In this document: in pieces, positions 11,360-28,118 of the stretch
Layout of the letters: each line of letters starts with the position of its first letter
How positions within the stretch are numbered: the first letter of the stretch is position 1
Position numbers and translations under genes: made by a program
DNA from: Sphaerolaimus hirsutus
Lineage: Eukaryota; Nematoda; Chromadorea; Monhysterida; Sphaerolaimidae
NCBI GenBank assembly: GCA_964036195.1
Contig: OZ038451.1
Coordinates: forward strand, 11,536,529-11,600,528
Length of the DNA stretch: 64,000 bases
Direction of reading: 5' to 3'
The notes under the pieces: model-generated
The model's input: the letters and a program-made list of their open reading frames with translations, nothing else
Told to the model about the DNA's origin: nothing
Database searches by the model: none

Positions 11360-11542
11360 TTGAAATGGATGAAATATTTTGGTTGCATTGACTTATACTT
11401 GCTCAGCATACCTGGCACTGCTGCAAGTGCTGAGCACGAGTTTAGCCAAACATCCATTGCGACAACCACACACTTCAGGTTGAGTACAAAAATGTTTGCA
11501 GCGCAAAATGTTTTTCAAGTTGTCATGGAGGTTGTAGGTTGA
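11360..11542 (+). pseudogene. hAT transposase C-terminal (dimerisation) remnant
   Basis: The frame reads YLLSIPGTAASAEHEFSQTS..., matching the hAT C-terminal dimerisation motif ('LsiPaSsaasERvFS'). It ends at a stop about 25 codons after that motif. No upstream DDE/RNase H part is readable, since other insertions have broken the region. This supports the hAT assignment of the surrounding remnant. Confidence 0.65.
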
Positions 11543-12565
11543 ATTTTTCTGTTCTGATACTTGCTTGATGTTTTCACATGTAAAATATTGTAAAAATATT
11601 GTGGAATGATAATAAATGACTGTTGGATATTAAAGTACATTTTTTGCTTGAAAATGGTAAACAAAGCTCAGAATATCACTTGAAAAATAAATAAAGGGCA
11701 AGTGATTTTTTGTAATTTTTTTGAGCTTAGAGTGATTTTTTCAGTAATTAAATTATATTTTCTGGAGACCTAGAGTGATTTATATGTATTTATATCTTTT
11801 CTAAATTTGGAGTGATATATTTATATATATTTTCCAAAAAATCGGTGATTTTTTTCAAATGCTAATCATAGTTCTGGACATCCCAGATGTTCTAACCACC
11901 AATTTTACAAATATTTTTGTGTTTTGGCACTGTTAAACGTAATGTCTACCTGCCATTCTATTGGATATGCCGTTCTATTGGAGGCTGCCGTTCTATTAGA
12001 AGAAATACGGTAAGTCCAATTTAGGTACACTTAGGTATGACTTTTTCGTTTGGCTTCTGTTTGACGTTTTTCGTGACTACTAACTTCTTTCGATCTAAGA
12101 ATTCTAACCAAGCAAGCAGTTTATTTATTATTATTATCGAATCTGCGGCACAACCTAGCAAGCGAATCAAAATTTTGTTTTCATAAACAGATTCAGATAC
12201 AACGCGATGCATTTTTTTATGATAAATACGGCAGTATTGAAAAAAATGAAAATAGGTATGAGACAGTGGAATGATCTTTGGAATGATGAATGTGTGGTTT
12301 TATAATGTTTTTTTTATAATATCCATATAGGTATTTTGATTGGATTAATACACACAGCTCTACCTATATATGTAAATACAAAATGTGTTACAGATTATAA
12401 CGCTGTCAATATTGGAATGTTTCACACCGCACAAAATCACGCAGCCGATGAAACTCTGGTCTCACTACCTAAGCCAAATCTCAATATTACAATAATCATC
12501 TCGCTTGGAAAACCTAAGCTGGAAACATCGATCTTAATCACCCTGCCCTACCCCTACTTTCCAAC

Positions 12566-17696
<5,131 letters not shown>

Positions 17697-19150
17697 TTTG
17701 ATTTATTTAGCTGATTATTTCGAAAATAATTGCCAAATTTCGAGGGTAGAGCACTCACTGAAATGCAGCACAAATATGCAGCCGCTAATGTGAGAATTCC
17801 TGTGCGCGGGTGAAATGCGGTTTTGAATACACAAACAACGACCCAAAGCGAAAACATTTCTCAAATAGTATTTTGAAACATGAAAAGCACACAATGGATA
17901 AAATGGATAAAATCCGTGCGTAACAACGATCTCTCAGCAAACATAGCTTCAACTGAACTGAAAGCCAGCATCAGTTTCAGCCAACTACTCACTCGGTCTC
18001 CTACTAAAACCCATCCACTTTTCAATGCATACCGAAATGCGTTGCTCGGTCGCGGTGCAATGCATTCGGTATGAGCCGCGCGAATGCGCACTGGGGCCGC
18101 TGGAAGAACGCCCGAGAAACCAATACGAAATGCATGCGCTCGCGCGCTTGACACCGCGCGCTACCGTAACCGGTTGAATGTGTGGGATGTTCATACGGTA
18201 CGGTGGGGAAGTGGATAGCCCCAAACTTTGAGGGGCGCTGATCGTTGTTTTGTCATTTTCCCCATTGGAAGCCTGCAAAATCCCCAAAATTTCCAAGTAA
18301 AATAGGCAATTGAATGGAAACCGTAAACTCTGCATACCCAGCAAACACTCTCGCAGTCGCACATGTAGCCCAATAAATCGGCGCGCGTTCAATCCAATAG
18401 CGCCGTCTGACTGCAAGTGGGAATCCACACTAGATGCTAAGCCTCACAAACGGAACCCCTCCCCCTACCAATTCCAGTTGCGCGAGCGCTGTGTGCGAGA
18501 AACTGCATTAGTTTCGCTTCCCCTCGGGGATCGAACCGGAATTAGGGTTGGGAATTGCGCCTTTGGGTGCTTGGTTTATGATATTTTGATTAATATGCGT
18601 AAGATTTTTCTGCTGTGGCTAATTTTGCAGGGCAATTGAATTTTGGGCCGATGGTAGATACCTAAATAGTGCCGACATAGATAATTACGATGGCCGACAG
18701 ATAACTTTTGGAGGATTGAGATATGGCGCTCTTAAGTGTGAGCTCTGCACGACTGACTGAACCACCTGATTTTGGCGCTTGACGGTTTTTCTTCACATTT
18801 AATCGCATCTGCGGCGCGGCACACGTCACAAAACTTCTCCCCTAACAAAGGCCCAACTCCAAAAATCCACCCTCAAATCCCTCCAATCCAAACTATCCCA
18901 ACCCTACTCAATTCACAGCCTCTCACAAATGCATATCGATACGCATTGCCCCGCGTCTAGGCGCTGCGCAGCGCACCGCTCTAGGCGCCTTTGTGCGACT
19001 GTGAGTGATGCTTTTGTTTGACGCGGCTGTCTGTGGAGTCATGCATTTTGTAGCTGGGGAGGGTTTTGGGTTGGATTCCACTTGCTGTAGACTGTGGTCA
19101 ACTGGTTCTGGTGTTTCGCTTGAAACTTGTGGAGTTTTGTGGATGGAGGC
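17697..19150. other. Upstream region of the tubulin gene; no gene recognised
   Basis: This should contain the alpha-tubulin 5' UTR and promoter (minus strand). I found no clear TATA box. Short palindromic GC-rich patches occur (AATGCATACCGAAATGCG near 18,025; GTCTAGGCGCTGCGCAGC near 18,953). No protein-like ORF or RNA gene was found. Confidence 0.35.
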
Positions 19151-19550
19151 TACCGTATATCCTCGAATAAGTCCCCCGGGTGTTATTTTTTCGTTAGAAG
19201 TTTTTGAGGGGGAGTTATTTTTTCATCAGAATTTTCAGTAAAATGTATGATTAGTTTACTGCACAAATGGGGAGATTTGGCAACATAAATCATTTGTAGG
19301 AAGACAAAATTCACAATTCAAGCAGAGAAATCAATATTAGTGAACTCTAGCTGCAAGATAATACATATATTTACCTATTAAATAGATAAAACGTTTTTTG
19401 TAAAAGTGATATGTTGTGAAATCCGTTCCACCCTCAAAGTTGGGGGAGTTATTCGAGGGGGGAGTTATTTTTTCCTCACACTGAGAAGAGGGGGGACTTA
19501 TTCGGAGGGGGAGTTATTCGAGAGGGAGACTTATTCGAGGATATACGGTA
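19151..19550. mobile_element. 400-bp TIR MITE, CGTATATCCTCGAATAAG family
   Basis: Left TACCGTATATCCTCGAATAA and right TTATTCGAGGATATACGGTA are near-perfect inverted copies. The sub-termini repeat GGGGGAGTTATTCGAG. Relatives are at 7685, 46,163, 46,560 and 58,488. Confidence 0.75.
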
Positions 19551-20915
19551 TTCTTGAATGGATAGTTAGATGGGTGGAACGTGGTATTCTCCAGCAAAAC
19601 AAAGCAGCGTGTAGCGAAGGTAGGCAAGTCGGCAGCAGCGACATATCGCCTATTGGAATTGGCAGTGGCACACATATTTAGGTTGCGAAGAACAACGACG
19701 AAACTGGAAAGGAAACTGTGTCGTGAACTCGTGAACAAGTGAGTTAAAAAATATAGGCGAATTAGCGATCAAAAAGGGCAGTATGATGATAAGCAGTACT
19801 GCCTCGACATAATTTCGGACACAACAATAAATCGAATTGCATAAATAATGCAGTGCAATTCACAATTGTACAGCAGATCCACGCATGCGAACTGATGAGC
19901 GCGCCGGGAACCAATTCCGCACCATGTCAAGTGACACTGACAGTTATGTTAATAAAAAGGAAAACTTGCAAAGTTCTACCTAAAATGTCTACCAAAAAGT
20001 CATTGCGCAATTACATGTATCGCCAAATCAACTTTCGCTTGACATTTTTCATGCAATTTGCAACACTATCCGATTCTTGACAAACCATACTTGACAAACC
20101 TTACTTGACATTTTCCCGAGCCAGAACCAGACGCAGATAGCGCAAGAATGCAACGCATGGAAGTGCAATGCAACGCACGTCGAAATGCATGGACGCTTCG
20201 CCGTGAGGCGTGGTGATGAGCTGATCCCGGGAAAGCATGTGAAAAAATGTGTCCGTTCCATGCATCCCGAATGTATATACGCCATGTTGCAGTTGCAGCG
20301 GAGGCGAGATGACTAATGTGATCTCGCTCGGTAACACGTCTGATTATATTATCCCATCTGCGGAATGTAACCCATGTGCATCACGTTCTGGGGCTCATAA
20401 ATTGCGTTATGACGCGAGGTCAAGCTGAAATAATGAGACTCGGCTAGTTCTCGTGTTCGTGTGGCGCGCACACACACCATCTGTTTACTGTTTAGTGTTT
20501 ATCAGCGAAATGATCTTGCTCGCTAGCTAATTATTAGCGATGGATTGGCGCCATTTGATGGCGCCAAAGGCCGCGGCGCAGCCGCCATGCGATATTGGCG
20601 CTTGGCTGGCGTCCATTCTCTGTACGCCCAGTTTTTGAACGGCGCCAGTATGGCGTCAACTGCGCTTGGCTCAATTCGATCATTACTGGCTGTATGATAG
20701 CGTGGTCAGTTCACAAATGAGTGAAGTAAAACACGTAACGTATGTCACATATTATGTATGGAGCATAACGAATAGCCACACTACCGTAAACTAATTAGAC
20801 AGTGGAAAATAAACATAGTCAAAATTATGTCCACTATCAGTCAAACGACAATTTTTTCGTGGCTCATCAAGCACCAAATCAATATTTTGTCACAAGCTCG
20901 AAAATCTACTCTTTT
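19551..20915. other. No gene recognised; GCGCC patch and TTGACA words
   Basis: The only structures seen are a short GCGCC-rich patch (about 20,545-20,660) and two TACTTGACAAACC-like words (about 20,087-20,112) of the TTGACA repeat type. Short ORFs here resemble no family I know. Confidence 0.3.
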
Positions 20916-21159
20916 AATACTCAACATACCTGATACTCTGCACTCACACTGATTTATGTATCGCGTTGGAAACGTGCCAATGATAATTAATTGTGATTGT
21001 TGTAAAAACATGAAAAATTATTGTTGCGGATATCTTCACGAATAATGTCATAAAAGCAATGGATTTTGTAACTTTGTATGAAAATCGCATGCATTAAATG
21101 TCATTGGCACCCTTCCAAAGTGCACCACGCGTTCAAGGTACAAAGTCACTCGAGCATAT
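20916..21159 (+). mobile_element. ~250-bp hairpin MITE (TATACTC family), copy 1
   Basis: Homologous over its length to 24,053-24,302 and, inverted, to 63,653-63,899. It shares TGATACTCTGC, ACTGATTTATGT, GTGCCAATGAT and, inverted, CATTGGCAC, then CACGCGT and an end like GAGCATA. The outer bases have diverged in this copy. Confidence 0.65.
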
Positions 21160-21193
21160 CTAAGATTGGAAATGGAATGTTAGGAGCTGACAG

Positions 21194-22051
21194 CATGGTT
21201 GGTTTTAGTAAAATTCTTTTTACTAAAATTGTATTTTATTTTTATTAAAATTGTATTTTATTTTTATTTTATTCATGTTTCAGTTTACCTATTTTATTTT
21301 ATTTTATTCGGAAATGTCATTAATAAAATAAAATGAAACCATTTTACAAAAATTTTACAAATATTTTACAAAAATTTTACAAAAAATCGGAAGTCTTGGA
21401 TGCAAGGACATAAAACAATGTGCATGCTAGAAACATGCAGATGAATACAAAAAAAAATTTTATGTTAACTTTTGACACTAGTTATTTATGAGGTTGGCAT
21501 TTTGTATTTTGACCCTCAGGAGGTCCTGGATATATGCATCTAATTGCTCCTCCCAAGGGAAGATACCTAAAATTTGTTTGTTGTTTTTTGGGTGGGGGGA
21601 GGGCTTGCGGGGTTCAATATATAGGCTTTTTCAAGGTATGGAATGAAGAAAATGGGAAACAAATCACATAAATTAGTGATCTTTAAGGTGAAAATATTTT
21701 TAAAAATGTAAAAATTTGCAATTTTGAGCAACGATATGTTTCAATCAGAACAATGAAAGATACAACAAGGCACTAGTTCTGCAAATTGGCAGCTAGGAAC
21801 TTGAGCAACATGACAGAAAACTTTCTATAGAATTTAACAGACACTGGAGTTTTTGTAAAATTTTTTACTAAAATTGTACAAAAATTCGAATTATTGTACA
21901 ATTTTACTAAAATTTTACAAAAATTCGAATTTTAGTAAAATTGTATTTTTATTTTATTAATTTTCCATTTTATTTTTTTATATTTTATTCTCTAATTTTC
22001 CATTTTATTTTTATTTTATTTTTATTTTTTTCTGAGATTTTGCCAACCCTG
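21194..22051. mobile_element. hAT MITE, CAGGGTTGG termini
   Basis: The ends are CATGGTTGGTTTTAG and GATTTTGCCAACCCTG, with a perfect 8-bp duplication GCTGACAG (21,186-21,193; 22,052-22,059). The sub-termini are TTTTATTTTATT and ACAAAAATTTTAC runs. Its sibling is 30,402-31,471. Confidence 0.8.
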
Positions 22052-22059
22052 GCTGACAG

Positions 22060-23049
22060 ATAGAAAGTTAAAAAACCACAAAATTTTCTTATTTGAGGTT
22101 AGAAAGAAACCGTTCCTCCAGAATACACCAATTGAAAATAAAAAGCAGAAAATCGTAAAAAAATAAAAATAGACCCGTCCATAGTCTTCTACGTGACACT
22201 TTATCTCTGCCCCACTGAATTCGGACATAAAATTGATTCATCCCAGTGGTGCAATCCACTTCCACAGTCCGCAGTAGCACTACAACCAAAGCATGCACAA
22301 TTGCTTATGAGGTTTGCATGCCACTGCGTCCTTACTGGGTTCAATTGAGTCCAAATTGAATTCCCAGCGGAGTTTTCGGCTGGGCCCATTGAAAACTGCC
22401 AGTATTAATACACGGTGGTTGTCGGTATGTCAGTTACTGAGTGTTGGTTTCTTCTCTACTGCTTAGTATCTGCTTTTAAACGATAATTTAACTTTTTAGA
22501 AAAAATTTGGGTTTTATTTTTATGTTACCAAGGTTGGATTGCATTTTCCTGTTTTCAATGTTGGAGCTTACAGAAACACCGGTGATAAACTTTTTATTCA
22601 ACACGTTTCCATTCCAAAACGGTATTTTATTTTTTCCGGCTAGTATTTGATTTATTTATTTGTAAATTTTTTTACTCTGCTCGTTCCAAGGACTTTCCAC
22701 AATGTGCCGACGTTGGACATGTTGCATAAATTTTTTGCACATAGGTAATTCAACCTTGAATCTTCGCAGCACTGCATTGAAATAATGAATAGACTTTAAT
22801 AACAGACACAAATTGACACACCCTATTTTCCAAGTTTACACTCTATGCCGGACTTACGTACCAATCCCTCTAGTGTTTGCGTTGATGAACAAATAAGTGT
22901 CGAGATCTCGAGAAGTCCATGTTTGGTTGAATACTTGAAGTTGAGATTACTTACGTAACAGTGCATTTTGCAGTGCGAGTACGGCTCCAATTGGGACTGG
23001 GACCGGGAATCATGAAGCAATATAAACCCAGCTTACTTGGTAATTGGTA
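22060..23049. other. No gene recognised
   Basis: AT-rich unique-looking DNA. No coding, RNA or repeat signal could be supported. Confidence 0.3.
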
Positions 23050-23378
23050 TACCGTATTTGCTCGAAATACCACTCTCGAAATACCCCCAGAAAATGACCA
23101 CTATACATTAATACCCTCCCCCTCGAAATACCACCCCAAAATTCAGTGTAAAGAGAACGTAACTGATAATAGCTGCGATTGCGGTTTGTAATCCGGGCAA
23201 TGCAGTACACACATTAAAAACAATGCGTACGTTACAAACAACAAATAAGTACTGGGAGTTCACGAAAATTCTGGCGAACGAAATATAACCCCCCTCGTTA
23301 TACCCCCTCGTTAAATCCCCCTCTTAAGTTCCAATATGAAAAAATAACTCCCCGGGGGTATTTCGAGAAAATACGGTA
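23050..23378. mobile_element. TA-flanked MITE, CGTATTTGCTCGAAATACC
   Basis: Left TACCGTATTTGCTCGAAATA and right TATTTCGAGAAAATACGGTA, 329 bp. The interior has CCCCCTCGAAATACC blocks. Confidence 0.7.
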
Positions 23379-23832
23379 GATAGCGTCTTCAACAATGCAG
23401 TCATTTCCCATGAAAATTTGACATCTAGCAAACATTTCACATGTTGTTTTGACCGAATGTTTTTCTATAAGAATGTTGTTCATGCAATGAATTGAAACGG
23501 GTGCTTTTGAAAATTCTTATTATAGAAAGAATCAGTTCCTCCTTCATGTATTATTTAGTTCCACCTCAAAGATTCTTGTAAAAAATTATTCCCCGGGCGA
23601 AACAATCAAAATTTTATGGTAAATACCTATTTATTTATGTGAATAAAAATATGACGTTCCATAAGTGTGGATCAAAACCAGAATCAAAAGATGGCAGGTG
23701 TAACTGCAGTTCACCCCGATCATGCTATGGCATTCGCTGTTATCTGCATGCGAGGGGATTTGGTGTAAAAATACAATATGTATAGAAGGGGAGTTATATG
23801 ATAGAAGGAATGATACAGCGAATGATCGAAAG

Positions 23833-23960
23833 TATTGATGGAAAAGCGCCATGCCGCTGGCGCCAATAGAAACAGCGCCATGGCGCTCTTGGAGCTTGGC
23901 GCTGGGGTCCGGAAAAGCGCTTGGCTTAGCGCCAAAGCCCTGGCGCATTTTCGCTCATTA
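23833..23960. mobile_element. GCGCC-type hAT MITE, small copy
   Basis: Starts TATTGATGGAAAAGCGCC and ends GGCGCATTTTCGCTCATTA; flanks ATCGAAAG (23,825-23,832) and ATCGAAAC (23,961-23,968) match in 7 of 8 bases. It is 128 bp of GCGCCA/TGGCGC words. Confidence 0.7.
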
Positions 23961-24052
23961 ATCGAAACAATCAACTGACATTAATATAATTTGAATGTTT
24001 CTATTATTTGCCACTCTGTGTAAGGTTGTGAAGAAGAATATAACTACTGAGG

Positions 24053-24302
24053 TATACTCGGCGTACATGATACTCTGCCCTCGCACTGATTTATGTCTCG
24101 TGTTGGAAGCGTGCCAATGATTTTTAAATCATGTGATTTCCGTAAAAAGATTTAAAAAAATCATCGATGTGAATATGTTAATGAATAACATTATAACAAC
24201 AATCAATTTTATTATCTTTTTATAAAACTCGTATGCGTTAACCATCGTTGGCACACATCCAGCGGGAACCACGCGTGCAAGGTGTAAAGTAACTGGAGTA
24301 TA
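24053..24302 (+). mobile_element. ~250-bp hairpin MITE (TATACTC family), copy 2
   Basis: Begins TATACTCGGCGTACATGA and ends AACTGGAGTATA. The internal inverted pair GTGCCAATGAT / CGTTGGCAC can fold. It is 250 bp and is found inverted at 63,653. Confidence 0.75.
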
Positions 24303-24795
24303 GGTATAAAACATCAAAAAATCAACCAAATGTAATGCAGAAAATGAGTATAAAAAGGGCAGAGGAGAAAGGGCACCAAATACCAAAAAATTTTGCTGGG
24401 TGTTCATCCAAAGGTTGTCACATAAAAATGGTGTGATGTCAGTGAGGCAGTGGCGTTGTTGTTTGGTGCATGCTCAAATGGTGCCGCACCAAGGGCATCA
24501 TTCCACGTCTCCTACCTACCCATTGGTGCCTTTTATATCGTTATTTAGAACGGATTTACGGTGAATTATTTTTAGAAATATTCAAGTGAATAGTCAATGA
24601 GTTCAGTTTCATATCGACATAAAAGTTGATAAGTCCAGGCCCAACATTTGATTAGGAAGGCAGGACTAATGTCAATGCCTCGATAAATTGATTGATCTTC
24701 ATACAAATTTTTAATTTTCCAATGAAAAATTCCTTTGAGCTTTTAGTTTTTCAAAAATTTTCAGTTTCCATGTTTCTGAAAATGTTTGACATGTG

Positions 24796-27700
24796 CAACG
24801 ATGGCAAAAACACACATATTAAATACGGAAACTCATTGAGTTTCCGTGTTTTTGTTTAACACAGAAACACGGAAACTCAACAATTTTGAAAAACACGGAA
24901 ACTCAAATGAGTTCTTTTTTGGAGAACACGGAAACACGGAAACACAGAAAATACGGAAACCAATTGAAGGCACAAGATTTGAACTGAACAATGTGTGTAT
25001 GTGCATACATAAGGTATGCATGTATATGTATACTGTGTAAATATGTACATAAGTATCCAAGTTTAACGATGAAATAAGTATCCCAAAAAATAATGGTGTG
25101 CGCTTCTCCTGGTGGTTTCGACAATATTAGGGATTGTGATCGAAGTGTTGAGGAGTGTCCACCAGGGTCTGCTAGCTCACACAATTGAGCTGAGGGCTCC
25201 TCACCTCCCAAGCTGTCAAAGGTATTGGTCGCCCATTTGGAACTACCTCCAGTGAACTAATAAAATTTTTCCAATACACAACAAAACGTATGCAAAACCA
25301 ATATTTGATAAGAAAACCACTGTTTCAACAGTGTTGAGTAAGGTAAACTGGGTGCTCGCCAAGTTGTAACAAATGGAGCTTGCAGGTGGGAGTCTTAGGC
25401 TTAAGGCCAGGAAAACCTAGGGTAAAACCTATGCCAACCTCTGCCGCGCTTGCTAATTGTCTTGAGCGGGACTGGGTTTTCTCTTTGCCAGTGGTGTTAA
25501 GAAGAGTCTTTTAGGAAAAATATTCTAAAAAATAATCGGGTTTTGGTAGCAAAGAAAAACCGTCCAGTTCCACCTCTCGTTTATGCCCGTGCACAATTGT
25601 GGGTCACCATGTACACGGCTACGCTATTTACACTGTAAAGTGTCAGGCGGTTGCTATCAAACTTTGTAATTACACGGTGACTGGTGCTCTAATTGGATCG
25701 TAAATAGGTAAGTAAAATTAGGTTGGGTGGATGCGCTCGCCAGCAAGGAGATAGCCTTGCACTATTTAGTTGAGTAAAGTGCTTAATTAATTGTTTCCAC
25801 TTAAAATGCTTCTGCCATAATTAATCAGGTAAAAATCAGTACTTAATGCGGTAAAGTTTCGCCGCGCGGTTCTTACTCAAATAGCGAGGTGGGACAAGGT
25901 AGAAAACTCCAATATCTTGAAGCTAGCCAACGGTAAAGAATGAAAAGCTGAATACAAATGGAAATGGCTGTACCGCAAATGCAAATGTCTCTAAATGTTA
26001 CATTTAGTCCTAGGCACATGAGTGCAAGCAAAATTGTATTTTCTAGATTGGTAGTTTAGATAATTTACTAGGTGTAAATGGGGTAAAAGATAATAAATGG
26101 TAGGCAGTTGTGAAAATACAACCGAACAACTAGCAAATGTTTTCACAGATAAATGGAACTAGCGATGGAAAATAGGTGTCTACCTAACTTAGGCAGCAAA
26201 ATGGTAGGTTTGCAAAACTGGTGAATAATTGCGGCAAAAATTAGGATTAGGTTGCAATTAGCAGTAACTAAGGTAAATAGAAGTGAAATAGGCAAATAAA
26301 TGCGAATAAATAGGTAAAAACATGAAATATGCAAATTGCAGGGATCACTTATCACTCAAGCACTTAGCAAGCAGATTGTGAGAGCTTTTCTCAAGCTCCC
26401 GGCCGCAAATAGGCTAAGCAGCCCTCTGCAGCTACACCAGCCCAGTGGCCCTTTAGGTCCAGTGACCTAGGAAAACGAAATTTGGCACACAGCCAAAAAA
26501 TAGCACAGAGCTAAAAATAGGTTCAGCACAGAAACAGAGTATTCTCATTGGAAGTCAGACTGATTTTTCCAAGCAAAAAGGTTGCAGTTCCAAAACCAAT
26601 TTTGCTTTTCCATTTGACATGACAGCTCCAGTTTTGTTACCTGAGTCAGCGGAGTTTAACATAGGCAGGTACGTGATATTCATAAAATGCTTGATGCAAG
26701 CAAGATCACTAGGCATGTGTGTAAGACAGACACACCCTAGTGTACAACCAAAGTTTCACCTTAATGGGTGACTTTTGCATCAACTCAAAACTGGGTACAC
26801 TTTCTGTCATGATTCCATAGCTTGCTCACAAGCTACTTCCCCACCAATTCTTTCTGTGGGGGACTATTTGCATTGTTGCACAGTGGCACCTGCACTTGCC
26901 TGTCAATCAAATGTTCAACATTTCTGCAACATGTGTGCACATTCTGTCAGTTATGCAATATGATTGACAGCTCTAGATTGTTATCTTGGTCTTTTTGCTT
27001 CAGTTTTTGGCAGTTTTTTGATCTTATCTAGGTTTTTGCTTCAAATGTCTAGACAAGCCATCTTTTTGGCCTGGCGCCAACTCTAGATTACTGTAGTGCG
27101 CCAAAATAGCTGTCAATCATTTCTTGGGTTGCGGTTTTACCCTTTGAACTCAGTGTCATCAATCATCTTTGCTTAGATCTTATCTAAGCTTCTTTTTGAC
27201 AGCTGACAGGTGAAAATGCAAGCTATTTTCAAATTTGGAACCTCAAATTTGAATTTTCAAATTCCAGACAAGCCAACCTTGTTGGCACCAAGCCAATTGG
27301 CTTACTGTAGTGCACCAAATGGTGTAAACCATTCCAAGTAAGTGCTAGCATTCCTTTTCTACATAGTATTTGGCAAGCTCCATAATATTTAGTTGTATTT
27401 TATATTGTTTATATTGCGCTCTATCTTTTAACATCAGCAGCAATCACTTGCACAATATTTAAGCACACACACAGTTCCATTTTAATAGGCACAGCAAACA
27501 CCATTATTTGGTGTTTTTCAAACACTAGTAGGTTTGCTAGTTAGCCGCAAGTGCACTGCTGCGTGCAACTGGTGTATCTTTACACATTCCAATGTCTATT
27601 TTAGGCGGCATTTCATAAATACGTCTCTGCACACAGCTGTTTTGGGATGTATAGGTGCATGCTTTTGTGAGTCTATTTACCGGAAATACTTTCGCTGTTG

Positions 27701-28000
27701 AATATCAGTATTTGCAAAAATGCAACTTTTTGTAAAACAACTCGCGTTTTTACCAGAAAAAAACTTGAGTTTTTATAACAAAAACTTGAGTTTTTACTAA
27801 AAAACTTGAGTTTTTGCCAAACTTGAGTTTTTATCAAAAAACTTGAGCTTTTACCGAAAAACACAAGTTTTTTAAAAAAACACAGAAATAAAACAGAAAC
27901 TCAAGTTTTTTTCGTGAAAAAAACTCAAAATACAGATATTCATTTTTGAAAAACTCAAAATACAGAAAGTGTTTTCATTTTGAGAACTCACCCATCGTTG
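24796..28000. mobile_element. AACGATGGC-family hAT-like element, long copy
   Basis: The left end CAACGATGGCAAAAACACAC and right end CTCACCCATCGTTG match the 1.1-kb element at 49,690-50,809, as do the sub-terminal blocks (GGAAACTCAATGAG repeats on the left; AAAACTTGAGTTTTTACC repeats on the right). The 2.5-kb interior (about 25,070-27,670) has no readable transposase. It holds an imperfect direct repeat (TTACTGTAGTGCGCCAAA at ~27,090 and TTACTGTAGTGCACCAAA at ~27,303). The flanks are not a clean 8-bp duplication. Confidence 0.55.
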
Positions 28001-28026
28001 CATGTGTGTTGACATTGTTGCATTAC

Positions 28027-28118
28027 TCACTCATCATATTCACACAATAGCTTGTCTGCTGGACTCGCTTGACAGGTCCAATCTCCTAAACCATTGTATG
28101 AATTCGTTATGCACATTT
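28027..28118 (-). CDS. Lectin exon B3: C-terminal half of CTLD 3 and stop codon
   Basis: After the acceptor CCACCAG, the exon reads AA|ATG TGC ATA... = MCITNS..GDWTCQ...LLCEYDE followed by TGA. It is the same phase and motif set as B1 and B2, but here the frame ends in a stop, marking the 3' end of the lectin gene. Confidence 0.75.

Larger units (their letters stand above)
9417..11864 (+). mobile_element. hAT transposon remnant with imperfect TIRs
   Basis: Starts TAGCATTTGAAAAA and ends TTTTTCAAATGCTA. Sub-terminal sequence on both sides contains repeated AGTGATATATTTTTATAT-type motifs. It holds a hAT dimerisation-domain remnant at 11,360-11,542. I see no clean 8-bp target duplication, so the copy is old or its borders have drifted. 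Confidence 0.55.
8977..12012. mobile_element. 3-kb TIR transposon remnant (outer shell of a nested stack)
   Basis: The left end TACCGTATTTCTTCTGATAG and right end CTATTAGAAGAAATACGGTA are inverted copies. Both are followed inward by repeated CCGTTCTATTGGAGG units (about 9000-9080 and 11,950-12,000). The ends match the TACCGTATTTC... family scattered over the window, which inserts at TA. The interior is filled by other elements (see 9417, 9468, 10,718). Confidence 0.65.

Noticed and set aside
24796..28000. Perfect 8-bp target duplication for the long AACGATGGC element
   Set aside because: Flanks GACATGTG and CATGTGTG do not match at any shift that keeps both ends; the element call rests on end and sub-terminal similarity only.
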